From: Nocardiopsis sp. FIRDI 009
GTDB taxonomy: Bacteria > Actinomycetota > Actinomycetes > Streptosporangiales > Streptosporangiaceae
Assembly (NCBI RefSeq): GCF_003386285.1
Contig: NZ_QPNC01000018.1
Span: 62,001 to 126,000 of the forward strand
Direction: 5' to 3'
DNA: 64,000 nt
In this document: positions 51,815-60,288 of the stretch, piece by piece
Layout of the letters: each line of letters begins with the position of its first letter
Position numbering within the stretch: position 1 is the stretch's first letter
Made by a program: the position numbers and the translations under genes
The notes under the pieces: generated by a model
Databases searched by the model: none
What the model saw: the letters and a program-made list of their open reading frames with translations, nothing else
What the model was told of the DNA's origin: nothing

Positions 51815-51954
51815 TTCGCCTGACCGTCCCGCCCCGGCGCGCTGTCTCCGGGGCGGGCACTCGTGTGGTCACGTGGTCCGCCAGCGTCGGAAACCGGCGT
51901 GGAGCACCTCGTCCGCCCCGGCGGTCCAGGGCAGGACCTTACCGTCTCCAGCCC

Positions 51955-52305
51955 TCAGAACAGGAGGAAACTCCTGCCTTCGGAGGGCCAGTCGGCGTCG
52001 TTCCCACCGTCGAACGTGACCGGCATGACCTTCTCGACAGCGGTCGCGGACCCGGCCCCGCACGGCCGGTCCATGATGACCACCAGGGCGTCGCTGTTGT
52101 TGAGGACGCGCAACGTCCCCTCGGGCGCGTCGTGGCAGCCTCCCCTCTCCAGATCGGTGAACAGGTGTACCTGGATGACGCCGTCCTGGCGTCCGAAGAG
52201 CGTGACGCCGCCTTCGACGGACCTGGCGTGGGCCGGTGCGGCGGCGGACAGCGCCAACCCGAAGGCGGCCAGGGTCGCGGCGACGGCGGTGGGAACGCGA
52301 ACCAC
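51955..52305 (-). CDS. Small secreted protein, paralogue of the 30336 product
   Basis: 116 aa. Sec signal (VAATLAAFGLALSAAAPAHA) and a mature domain with two Cys (RGGCHDAPEGTLRVLNNSDA, then IMDRPCGAG). It shares the order GC...(V)xNxxDAxxxxM...C...VE with the protein at 30336. GTG 52305 is preferred because GGAAAGG lies 7 nt before it; ATG 52309-52311 directly abuts that site. Function unknown. Confidence 0.65.
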   Translation of the reverse strand: MVRVPTAVAATLAAFGLALSAAAPAHARSVEGGVTLFGRQDGVIQVHLFTDLERGGCHDAPEGTLRVLNNSDALVVIMDRPCGAGSATAVEKVMPVTFDGGNDADWPSEGRSFLLF

Positions 52306-52544
52306 GTTCATCCCTTTCCGTGATCATGTAATGGCACAGCGTGCTGGGTGCGGCCTATGCGTACCACGAACACGGCGACGACACACCGTGCGACCACCGC
52401 GCTCGGCGGTCCGCCGCAGGGTCGGGGCTCCGCGCACTCCTCCGGTTCCGGCTCCACCGGGTAGCCGGATTCCACGCCCTCCCCGGAACCGGTGGAGGTC
52501 GGCACCGCGTCCGACGACCTCCCTCCACCCCGGTGTTCGCCCCC

Positions 52545-53693
52545 TCACCTCCGGGTCGTGCGGGTGGCCGCGCGTCTCCTCCCGCCGCGCAGCATGCTCA
52601 GCTCGTAGACCACCACCGACAGCAACCACAACGCGGTGATCGGGATGACGAACCACACCATCGCGGCGCTGAAGGGCCGCAGGGCCGCGTGTCCGGTGGC
52701 CTCCATGACCAGATAGGTGATGTAGGCGGCGTAGAAGCCGACGAGCAGCCCACCCTCCCAACGGGCCACTTCCCACCCGGTCAGGGCGATCGGCAGCAGC
52801 ACCAGGGACACCGCCGCCATGATCGGCAGATCGAACCGCAGGGCCTCCGGCGCGATGGCGATCCCCGCGGGGGACACGATGGCGGTCAGTCCGAGGACCG
52901 CGCCGATGTTGAACACGTTGCTGCCCACGATGTTGCCCACCGCCATGTCGCGCTCGCCGCGCACTACCGCGACGACACAGGTCACCAGCTCGGGCAGCGA
53001 CGTACCGACCGCGACCACGGTCAGCCCGATGAGCAGGTCGCTCACCCCCAGCGCCGTCGCGATCGCGCTGGCCCCGTACACCAGCAGCCGCGCCCCCGCC
53101 ACCAACAGGGCCGCTCCCAGGACCACGAGCGTCACGTCCACCAGAACGCGCCTCGTCCGTGTGGCGCCGCGTACCGGACCGTCCGCGCCCGGACCGGTGC
53201 TGTCGGCGCCCGCACGCGCGGAACCCGAACCGCCCGTCGCCCGCCTTCGGGAGACGAGCACCGTGACGGTGACGTAGACCAGCAGGGTCACGAACAGCGC
53301 GGCGCCCTCGAAACGGCTCAGGACCCCGTCCAGGGCCAACAGGAGCACCACCACCGACAGCGCCGCCATCACCGGGATGTCGGCGCGCACGACCTGCGAT
53401 TTCGCCGCCAGGGGAACGAACAGCGCCGACGTCCCGAGCACCAACAGGATGTTGGCGATGTTGCTGCCCACGACGTTGCCCACGGCCAGACCCGGGTACC
53501 CGGAGAGCGCGGCGTCGGTGCTGACCGCCAGCTCGGGCGCCGACGTCGTGAACGACACCACGGTCAGACCCACGACCAGCGAGGACATCCCCAGGATCCG
53601 TGCCAGAGAGCTGGCGCCTCGCACGAGTGTCTCGCCTCCGGCCACCAACAGAACGAACCCCGCCACCAGAGCGAGAACCACCAGTACGCCCAC
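52545..53693 (-). CDS. CaCA-family calcium/sodium antiporter, YrbG-like
   Basis: 382-aa cation/Ca2+ exchanger with two homologous halves of about five spans. The alpha-2 repeat has the canonical VGTSLPELVTCVVAVVRGER and VGNIVGSNVFNIGAVLGL. The alpha-1 repeat reads SFTTSAPELAVSTDAALSGY and NVVGSNIANILLVLG, with TSAPEL instead of TSLPEL. The halves are joined by a Gly/Ala/Arg-rich loop. GTG 53693 follows GAAGGG with good spacing; the longer frame to 53762 adds a hydrophilic Arg-rich stretch. Confidence 0.85.
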   Translation of the reverse strand: MGVLVVLALVAGFVLLVAGGETLVRGASSLARILGMSSLVVGLTVVSFTTSAPELAVSTDAALSGYPGLAVGNVVGSNIANILLVLGTSALFVPLAAKSQVVRADIPVMAALSVVVLLLALDGVLSRFEGAALFVTLLVYVTVTVLVSRRRATGGSGSARAGADSTGPGADGPVRGATRTRRVLVDVTLVVLGAALLVAGARLLVYGASAIATALGVSDLLIGLTVVAVGTSLPELVTCVVAVVRGERDMAVGNIVGSNVFNIGAVLGLTAIVSPAGIAIAPEALRFDLPIMAAVSLVLLPIALTGWEVARWEGGLLVGFYAAYITYLVMEATGHAALRPFSAAMVWFVIPITALWLLSVVVYELSMLRGGRRRAATRTTRR

Positions 53694-53976
53694 TCGAACC
53701 CTTCGATCGTCCCGCCGTGCCGCGCCCGGCATACCCGTTCGCCGCGGGGTCTCGTCACGCAAACTACTCGGTTTCCTCCGGTCCAGCCCGTGTCACACCC
53801 GTCGTGGCCGGTGGTGAGGTGTTCCTTCACAGGATCTTCATGCCGAGTTCGCGTTCCACTCCCGGCACTTCCGGCCGGGGGAGCCCGGCCGGGCGCTCGG
53901 ACGCCGTATGGGCACGGTGGTACGGGGTAGCTCCTGCGAAGGGGGAATCACGAGCCGGGGGAGGGGGTGACCGTCG

Positions 53977-54981
53977 TTGTGGGACGTGGCGGCGATCACG
54001 GCCGCGGCACTGATCCTCATCATCGTCGGAGGTCCGTTCACCCGGCTGGTCGACCGCCTCGCCGACCGCACCGGCATGGGCGAGACCCTGGCGGGGATCG
54101 TCCTGATCGGCGCGGTGACCTCCCTGCCCGGCCTGATCACCAGCATCGTCGGTGCGGCCCACGGCGACGCCTCCTTCGCCATGAACAACGCCCTGGGGGG
54201 AATCGCGGCGCAGACGGTGTTCATCGCCCTGGCGGACATGTTCTACCGGCGGGCGAACCTGGAGCACGCCGCCGCGTCGCTGCCCAACCTCCTCGCCCCG
54301 ATCGGGCTCTCCGTCATGCTCGGCGTGGTGCTGGTGGCCGGGATGGGGCCGCCGCTCGGCGTCCTGGCCGTCCATCCCGCCTCACTGCTGCTCGTGGCCT
54401 GCTACCTGTACTGGCTGTGGCTCTCACGCAAGGTCCGCGCCAAACCCATGTGGCGCGTCACGCACACCCGCTACACCCAGGTCGACGAACCGGACCCGAC
54501 CACCGAAGGCGGTGACGAACCGCTCGGACGGATGTGGGTGAGGTTCGCGGTGCTCGCCGGGGTGGTGGCCACCACCGGCTACGTCGTGGGCGAGGCCGGG
54601 TTGTCGCTGGCCGAACGGACGGGGGTGTCGAGCGGACTGGTCGGTGCGGTGATCACCGGTGTGGTCACCTCCCTGCCCGAACTGGTGACGGTGCTGTACG
54701 CGGTCCGCATCCGCGCGCTGCACCTGGCGCTGGGGGACATCATCGGCGGCAACGGCTTCGACGTGCTCTTCCTGTCCGCCTCCGACGTCGCCTACCGGGA
54801 AGGCCCCCTGTACGCGGCGATGGACGCCCGGGTGGTGCTGCTCATCGGGCTGGGCGTCGTCCTCAACCTGCTGGTCGCAGCGGGACTGATCCGCCGCCAG
54901 GAGTCCGGGATCGGCTTCGAGGGCATCGCGCTGCTCGCCTTCTACGCGCTCGGCGTGGCCGCGTTGGTCTCCCTGGGATGA
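53977..54981 (+). CDS. Second CaCA-like exchanger, divergent member
   Basis: 334 aa, about ten spans. The second half keeps VVTSLPELVTVLYAVRIRAL and DIIGGNGFDVLFLSASDVAY. The first half has AVTSLPGLITSIVGAAHGDA, where the ion-binding Glu of PEL is replaced by Gly, and NNALGGIAAQTVFIALADMF in place of GSN. Loss of one acidic ligand suggests altered ion stoichiometry or substrate. TTG 53977 is chosen for the GGGGGAGGGG site at 53957-53967. Head-to-head with a standard CaCA gene. Confidence 0.78.
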   Translation: MWDVAAITAAALILIIVGGPFTRLVDRLADRTGMGETLAGIVLIGAVTSLPGLITSIVGAAHGDASFAMNNALGGIAAQTVFIALADMFYRRANLEHAAASLPNLLAPIGLSVMLGVVLVAGMGPPLGVLAVHPASLLLVACYLYWLWLSRKVRAKPMWRVTHTRYTQVDEPDPTTEGGDEPLGRMWVRFAVLAGVVATTGYVVGEAGLSLAERTGVSSGLVGAVITGVVTSLPELVTVLYAVRIRALHLALGDIIGGNGFDVLFLSASDVAYREGPLYAAMDARVVLLIGLGVVLNLLVAAGLIRRQESGIGFEGIALLAFYALGVAALVSLG

Positions 54982-55238
54982 CCGAGACCCCGCCAGGGAA
55001 TCCGGATCGGTGCGCCTGATCCCGGCCGTCCTGGCCCGCGCGTCGTCCACCCGGCGGTCGCACCGACGCGAGGCCCTCAACGTCCCGTCCCCGGGGACAC
55101 CTCGTCCGCACGGGGTCGTCCGCGGCATGCGTCGCGGCCCCGGGTTCACGACGAGGCCGAGGGGGCGCCCGCGCTCGCCGTCGCCTCCTCAGCGGCCAGC
55201 GCGGCGATCGCGTGAGACGTCCTCCGCGTGATCCGGTT

Positions 55239-55264
55239 GGACCTTCCAGCTGGGTGGAAGGTCC
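55239..55264. promoter_or_regulatory. MerR operator before its own gene
   Basis: Perfect 10-bp arms GGACCTTCCA/TGGAAGGTCC with the spacer GCTGGG, 24 bp before ATG 55288. TTGGAC (55237-55242) may be the -35 with a 19-nt spacer containing the dyad. Autoregulation is likely. Confidence 0.7.
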
Positions 55265-55287
55265 ACAGTGGGAGGCAGGAGGCCATA

Positions 55288-55716
55288 ATGCGTATCGGGG
55301 AACTCGCCCGCCGAGCCGGGGTCAACCCCAGGACCGTCCGCTACTACGAGGACATCGGCCTGATGCCCCCCGCCCGCAGGACGGGCGGCGGATACCGCGA
55401 CTACGGCGGGGCCGACGCCGAACGGCTGGGTTTCATCCGAGCCGCCCAGCGGCTGGGCCTGCGCCTCGACGAGATCGCCGAGGCGCTCGCCCTGCGCGAG
55501 GACGACCGGCGGCCCTGCGACTACGTGCGACGGACGATGCGCGACCACGTCGCCGACATCGACCGACGCATCGCCGAGCTGCGGCGGTTGCGCCGGGAAC
55601 TGGTGGACCTGGAGGCGCGCGCCGACCGGCTCACCGCAACCCCGGACACCGCCTCCGCTTCGTGCCCGCTCATCGACCACGTCCGCGACCGGGAACGGAG
55701 CCGGAACCGCACTTGA
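55288..55716 (+). CDS. MerR-family metal/thiol-responsive regulator
   Basis: 142 aa. Winged-HTH MRIGELARRAGVNPRTVRYY, EDIGLMPPARRTGGGYRDYG; long dimerisation helix ~75-115. Cys residues in DRRPCDYV (~78) and in the tail SASCPLIDHV (~130) are placed as in metal-sensing MerR proteins. AGGAGG (55277-55282) precedes ATG 55288. Its target is the adjacent thioredoxin-like gene, whose promoter carries a matching dyad. Confidence 0.9.
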   Translation: MRIGELARRAGVNPRTVRYYEDIGLMPPARRTGGGYRDYGGADAERLGFIRAAQRLGLRLDEIAEALALREDDRRPCDYVRRTMRDHVADIDRRIAELRRLRRELVDLEARADRLTATPDTASASCPLIDHVRDRERSRNRT

Positions 55717-55744
55717 CCTTCCAGCCGACTGGAAGCCCTAGCGT
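55713..55744 (+). promoter_or_regulatory. MerR-type long-spacer promoter
   Basis: TTGACC (-35, 55713-55718) and TAGCGT (-10, 55739-55744) are 20 bp apart. The spacer holds the dyad CTTCCAG-CCGA-CTGGAAG (55718-55735), whose CTTCCA half-site is also in the operator at 55239. This is the classic architecture in which MerR proteins realign the promoter. Confidence 0.8.
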
Positions 55745-55767
55745 GTGGTCATCAGGAGGTGGTGATC

Positions 55768-56037
55768 ATGGCCAAGCGCCGTGTGGAGGTGTTCACGACC
55801 GGATGCGCGGGTTGCGGGCCCGCGGTGGAACTGGTGAGGGAGACGGCCGGCCCCGAGTGCGAGGTGGTCGTGCGCGACCTGCGCACCGACCCGGACGCGG
55901 CGGCCGACGCCCGGAACCGCGGGGTCACGCGTGTTCCCGCCGTGGTGGTGGACGGCCGGTTGGCGGCGTGCTGCCGGGACGGCGGGGGACCGACCCGCGA
56001 GGGGCTGGCCGAGGCCGGTGTCGGCGGCTGCCGGTAG
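55768..56037 (+). CDS. Small thioredoxin-fold protein under MerR control
   Basis: 89 aa. VEVFTTGCAGCGPAVELVRE has a CxxC redox pair at residues ~13-16; VTRVPAVVVDGRLAACC shows the cis-Pro and a vicinal CC pair; a further Cys is near the C-terminus (GGCR). Possible roles are thiol-disulfide exchange or metal binding in heavy-metal resistance. AGGAGGT (55754-55760) selects ATG 55768. Confidence 0.82.
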   Translation: MAKRRVEVFTTGCAGCGPAVELVRETAGPECEVVVRDLRTDPDAAADARNRGVTRVPAVVVDGRLAACCRDGGGPTREGLAEAGVGGCR

Positions 56038-56099
56038 TCGCCCCACGGTTTCCCCGGGGGGTGGAGCGCACGGCCCCACCCCCACAGCGCCGAATCCCG

Positions 56100-56545
56100 G
56101 TGGGCCGGTGGTCCGTTCACGCCTGCCCGTACCTCCCGAACCAGCTCCCCGGGGGAAGACCGAACTTAGGATCCGTCGGCGGAGCGGGGCCGAACTCCAG
56201 CGCGGCCGACGTCTCCCCGTGCCCGTCGTGGCGTTCCGGTTCGGCCCTGGCACCGTCCAGGGCCTCCCTCAGGGGCACGTCGCGCACCAGCCCGGAGACC
56301 GTCGCGGCCAGGGTCCCCGCCGAGAGGTAGCTCGTCGGGTGGCCTGGGTCAGCGCGGCCGTCGCGACCCCGAGGGCGAAGGCGGGCCCGGAATCGCGGCT
56401 GAGGAACCCGTACGGTGCGGCGCGCATGACGCCTCCGCCCCCTTGGAGTCGTTGATCGGCTCCTCCACCGTCCCCAGCGGCCACCCGGATCTGCGCCGTA
56501 CCGCGGCCCTGCGCAACGCCGAGATCACCGTTCTCCCGGGCCCGC
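56100..56545 (-). pseudogene. Decayed ADP-ribosylglycohydrolase gene
   Basis: Consecutive pieces of a DraG-type hydrolase lie in order on the minus strand but in different frames: GRTVISALRRAAVRRRSGWP and LGTVEEPINDSKG; GGGVMRAAPYGFLSRDSGPA with FALGVATAALTQ; GHPTSYLSAGTLAATVSGLV and EALDGARAEPERHDGHGETS. Frames change near 56445 and 56345 by single bases (one missing G restores GHPT). EEPINDSKGCGGVMRAAP and GHPTGYLSAG are the family landmarks. The N-terminal third is missing. Confidence 0.7.
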
Positions 56546-56612
56546 GCCGATGGTGATCCCGGCCCCGGCGTGGTCGGTGTCGAACACACCGATTCCGCCC
56601 ACCTCTGATACG

Positions 56613-56632
56613 TGACTAAAAGTAGTTAGTCA
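56613..56632. promoter_or_regulatory. Palindrome TGACTAA-AAGTAG-TTAGTCA
   Basis: Seven-base perfect arms in an A+T-rich patch between the pseudogene and the five-gene cluster. It could be an operator for either direction. Confidence 0.45.
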
Positions 56633-56639
56633 TGAACAT

Positions 56640-56976
56640 TTTGTGTCTATTTCCATGGGGAACTGGCTTCCCGTTCGGCGCCCATGATGTCGGCGGTTCC
56701 TTTACTCCACGCCCGAGGTCGTATGCAAGGGGTTTCCTGGGCCTGGAGCGGCCAGGTTCGGCGGCGCGACGGGGGTGGCTGTTCGCGCGTGCGCGCCCAT
56801 CTGGGATTGTGCGGCCGCCCGGTCGCTTCTGCGGCGGCTCTCCTCATGTTCTCTGAACGTGTGATCTCAAACACGGAGAGTATGCCTTGCTGTTTTTTGC
56901 GCCCAGGCGTAATTTGTCCGTGCATAACACAGTCAAGCATCTTATGTACGTACAAGTTATTATTGGAGGTGCCGGT
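56640..56976. other. A+T-richer leader region of the five-gene cluster
   Basis: About 340 bp with clearly lower G+C than the surroundings and no convincing frame. It ends with the palindrome TGTACGTACA (56945-56954) and the ribosome site GGAGGT (56965-56970). The composition suggests an acquired or long regulatory 5' region. Confidence 0.45.
56945..56954. promoter_or_regulatory. Palindrome TGTACGTACA upstream of the FG-GAP gene
   Basis: Perfect 10-bp palindrome 22 bp before ATG 56977, partly extended by CTTA/AAG flanks. Likely operator or part of the promoter. Confidence 0.35.
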
Positions 56977-58188
56977 ATGTCCCTGGCCGTACCCGGCTTC
57001 CGACTGGAGATCGTCGACGATGAGATCACGGACGGATACTGGATCACCGCTGCGGACATCGACGGTGACGGACGGGTCGATCTCGTCACGTCGGGTGTGG
57101 CCGACGGGCGGATCGCCTGGTACCGCAACTCCGACTGGACGAAACGGGAGATCGCCAAACTCCACCGCCCCGTCGCCGTCGACGCGGCGGACATCACCGG
57201 TGACGGCCGGCCGGACCTGGTCGTGTGCCATGAGTACGGACGCACCCTGAGCGAGTGCGACCCCGACGAGGGACGTGTCTCCTGGCTCGCGAACCCCGGG
57301 GGAGGGGCCGAGTCCGGCTCCTGGGAACGGCACGACATCGGTCAACTCTGCTCCGCGCACCGCGTGCTCGGAGTCCGCCTGGGTGACCGCGGGAACGTCC
57401 GCGTGCTCGCCGCCCCGATGGTTGGCCCGAGCGGCGGTCGCGCGGCACTGTCCCAACCGGTCCGGCTGACGGCCTACCGCCCCGAGGGCTCCCCCGCAGG
57501 CCGTTGGAGCGCCGAGACCATCGACGACAGCTCCTACCTGCTCGTCCACGAACTCACCCCGGCTCGGCGGGCCTACCGTTCCTCCGACGACCCCTTCCTC
57601 CTCGCGAGCGCCGAGGGCGTCACCCGGCTCGACCTCGACCCCGAGACCGGGGAGTGGCGGGCCACCCCCGTCGGCGCCGGTGAACGGAGCCAGCAGGACC
57701 ACACGGGCTTCACCGGGAGCAACAGCGCCTCCCTGGGCAGACTCAACGGAGGCCGGGACTCCTACGTCGCGGCCCTCGAACCCTTCCACGGCAACACGGT
57801 CGCCGTGTACACGCGCGCCGCCGGTGGCGGCGAGCGCTGGGAACGCACGGTCCTGGACGTGTTCGGCGACCCGAACGAGCTTGGCGAGGGCCCCGGGCAC
57901 GACCTGGTCTGCGCCGATTTCGACGGTGACGGCGAGGACGAGTTCCTCGTCGCCCTCCGCGGCCCCGAACCCTGGCAGGGCGTCCACTACTACAAGGCCG
58001 TCGACGCCGCCCGGGGCCTGTGGACCCGCAAGCGGGTGTCCACCGAGTCCGCGGCCCGCATCGCCGTCGCCGACTTCACCGGAGACGGACGACTCGACTT
58101 CGCCACGGTCGGTTACTCCGTCCCCGGCTACTTCCAGGCCGAGGCCCCCAAGGTGGTCGTCGCCCACAACCAGGGGACGACCGCCTGA
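56977..58188 (+). CDS. FG-GAP/VCBS beta-propeller protein, possibly aldos-2-ulose dehydratase-like
   Basis: 403 aa, no signal peptide, so apparently cytosolic, which is unusual for FG-GAP proteins. Calcium-loop motifs repeat along the chain: DIDGDGRVDLVTSG (~residue 28), DITGDGRPDLVVCH (~70), DFDGDGEDEFLVALRG (~310) and DFTGDGRLDFATVGY (~370). The order of segments (GYWITAADIDGDG, WLANPGG, SYLLVHELTP) recalls the propeller of fungal aldos-2-ulose dehydratase, which converts dehydrated sugars; this assignment is tentative. GGAGGT precedes ATG 56977. First gene of a five-gene rightward cluster. Confidence 0.7.
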   Translation: MSLAVPGFRLEIVDDEITDGYWITAADIDGDGRVDLVTSGVADGRIAWYRNSDWTKREIAKLHRPVAVDAADITGDGRPDLVVCHEYGRTLSECDPDEGRVSWLANPGGGAESGSWERHDIGQLCSAHRVLGVRLGDRGNVRVLAAPMVGPSGGRAALSQPVRLTAYRPEGSPAGRWSAETIDDSSYLLVHELTPARRAYRSSDDPFLLASAEGVTRLDLDPETGEWRATPVGAGERSQQDHTGFTGSNSASLGRLNGGRDSYVAALEPFHGNTVAVYTRAAGGGERWERTVLDVFGDPNELGEGPGHDLVCADFDGDGEDEFLVALRGPEPWQGVHYYKAVDAARGLWTRKRVSTESAARIAVADFTGDGRLDFATVGYSVPGYFQAEAPKVVVAHNQGTTA

Positions 58189-58270
58189 TCCTCCGGGCAC
58201 CCCCGGTTCCGCGACGGACCCCCGCGTCACGTCGAGCACCCCTTCGAGAGCGAACGGGAGAAGACCCAGC

Positions 58271-58945
58271 ATGCCCAGAATCCTCTACCTGGCGGGAGGC
58301 TGGCCGGGGCACGACCCCGACGGCGTCGCCCGCTGGCTCACGCCCAAGCTGCACGATCTGGGGTACGAGACCGAGCTGACCGCCGACCCCTCGCGTCTCG
58401 GTGACGACCTGTCCGGCTTCGACCTCGTCCTCCTGGGGTGGACGCAGTCCGACACCACCGAACGGCTCCCGCCCGCCACGGAGGAACGGTTCTCCCGTTC
58501 CGTCCAGGACGGCCTGGGCGTCGCGGGCTGGCACGGCATGGCCGCTTCGTTCAGGGCGAGCCTGACCTACAACATGCTGGTCGGCGGCAACTGCGTGTCC
58601 CACCCCGGCGGGGAGGGCGTACGCGTGCCGTACAAGGTGCGGATCGTCGACCACGAGCACCCGGTGACCTCGGGGGTGTCCGACTTCGAGGTCGCCTCCG
58701 AGCAGTACTACATGCACACCGACCCCTCGAACCACGTCCTGGCCGAGACCACCTTCAGCGGTGAGCACCTCCCCTGGATCGAGGGCCTGACCTCGCCCGT
58801 CGCCTGGACCAGGACGTGGGGCTCCGGGCGCGTCTTCTACATGTCGGTCGGCCACTACGTGGAGGACCTCCAGATCCCCGACGCCGACCGCCTCCTGGCC
58901 CGGGGCGTCCTCTGGGCCACCAGGGGAGCGCCGGCACCCTCCTGA
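58271..58945 (+). CDS. ThuA-like domain protein
   Basis: 224-aa glutamine-amidotransferase-like fold of the ThuA family, members of which act in keto-sugar or trehalose metabolism. Marks: ILYLAGGWPGHDPDGVARWL, LVLLGWTQSDTTERLPPATE, GLGVAGWHGMAASFRASLTY near residue 80, and SPVAWTRTWGSGRVFYMSVG near 180. No nucleophilic Cys at the amidotransferase position. ATG 58271 with GGGAGAAG upstream; 82 bp after the FG-GAP gene. Confidence 0.82.
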   Translation: MPRILYLAGGWPGHDPDGVARWLTPKLHDLGYETELTADPSRLGDDLSGFDLVLLGWTQSDTTERLPPATEERFSRSVQDGLGVAGWHGMAASFRASLTYNMLVGGNCVSHPGGEGVRVPYKVRIVDHEHPVTSGVSDFEVASEQYYMHTDPSNHVLAETTFSGEHLPWIEGLTSPVAWTRTWGSGRVFYMSVGHYVEDLQIPDADRLLARGVLWATRGAPAPS

Positions 58946-59045
58946 GACCGACACCGGGCCGCGTTCACCGAACCTCGTCCCCGGGCCCCTGACCCCGGTC
59001 CGCGCCCACCCATCCTCACAACACGCGAAGATTCGGAAAGTTCCC

Positions 59046-60227
59046 ATGTCAGACAGCACACGCCCGTCCGCCTTCCCGACCCCCGAGGTTCCCTCCAGAC
59101 TGGGCGTCGGGCCCATGTCCAGGAACGCCGTGGACGCAGCCCTCAATGTCGCCGATCGCCTCGACCAGAAGCTCATGCTCATCCCCAGCCGCCGCCAGGT
59201 CGAGGCGGCGAGCCAGGGCGGCGGCTACGTCGAGGGATGGGACACGGCGGCGTTCGCCGAGTACGTGCGCGGCAACGACGCCGACGGACGCCTCCTGCTG
59301 TGCCGGGACCACGGCGGCCCCTACCAGTCCGCCGGTGAGCGCGACCGGCGGCTGACCCCCGAGCAGGCCATGTCGTCCGCCCTGGAGTCCTACCAGGAGG
59401 ACATCCGCAACGGTTTCGACCTGCTGCACATCGACACCTCCATGGACCTGGACGGGGTCGCCGACGACAGGGTGGCCATCGACCGCGCCGTGGAGCTGTA
59501 CGGGCAGTGCGTCGAGTACGCGCGCGGCCAGGGCAGGGAGGTGATGTTCGAGATCGGCTTCGAGGACCAGGGGCGCGACACCAACGACCCCTTCGAGTTC
59601 CAGGAGCTTCTCGGTACCGCTCTGGACCGGCTGGGCAAGGCCGGTCTGCCGCTGCCCACCTTCGTGGTCGCCCAAACCGGTACCAAGGTCGTGGAGACCC
59701 GCAACACCGGCGGCGTCGTCGTGGCCCCCAGCGCGGTCGGAGTCGCCGTCCGGGCGCTCGCCGACGTCACCGAGCGCCACGGCATCGCACTGAAAGCGCA
59801 CAACTGCGACTACCTGAGCGAGACCACGGTCGAGTATCTCGCCGCCAAGGGTGTGCACGCACTCAACGTGGCACCCGAGTTCGGCGTGGTCGAGACGCGG
59901 GCCTTCATCGCCCTGCTGAGGGAGCTGGGTCTGGGCATCCAGCTGGAGCGGTTCCTCGCACTGGCCTACGCCTCCGGTTCCTGGCGCAAGTGGATGACCG
60001 AGGACACCACGGCCACCGACTACGAGCGCGCCGTCATCGCGGGCCACTACGTCTACAACACCGAACACTTCCGCGACATCAAGGCCGCCGTCCAGCACGA
60101 GGCCCGGTCCAGGGGTGTGGACGTGGACGCTCGGCTGCGCACCGCGATCGAGGCGTCGATCGAGAACTACGCGCGACCGCTGAGCGCGGTCGAGCGGCGC
60201 GTCCCGGTCGCCGGTTCGGCGCTGTGA
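59046..60227 (+). CDS. GatZ/KbaZ-like class II D-tagatose-bisphosphate aldolase non-catalytic subunit
   Basis: 393 aa of the Tagatose_6_P_K family, TIM-barrel proteins that support class II aldolases or act on related sugar phosphates. Marks: QKLMLIPSRRQVEAASQGGG near residue 42, RLLLCRDHGGPYQSAGERDR near 80, GFDLLHIDTSMDLDGVADDR near 125, EVMFEIGFEDQGRDTNDPFE near 165 and HNCDYLSETTVEYLAAKGVH near 255. No GatY/KbaY-type catalytic partner is nearby, so it may act alone here. Confidence 0.82.
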   Translation: MSDSTRPSAFPTPEVPSRLGVGPMSRNAVDAALNVADRLDQKLMLIPSRRQVEAASQGGGYVEGWDTAAFAEYVRGNDADGRLLLCRDHGGPYQSAGERDRRLTPEQAMSSALESYQEDIRNGFDLLHIDTSMDLDGVADDRVAIDRAVELYGQCVEYARGQGREVMFEIGFEDQGRDTNDPFEFQELLGTALDRLGKAGLPLPTFVVAQTGTKVVETRNTGGVVVAPSAVGVAVRALADVTERHGIALKAHNCDYLSETTVEYLAAKGVHALNVAPEFGVVETRAFIALLRELGLGIQLERFLALAYASGSWRKWMTEDTTATDYERAVIAGHYVYNTEHFRDIKAAVQHEARSRGVDVDARLRTAIEASIENYARPLSAVERRVPVAGSAL

Positions 60228-60288
60228 ACGCTGTACCGCCGGAGCCGGTCGGCTGTACAGCGACACACCCAGCCCACAGGAGGACACC

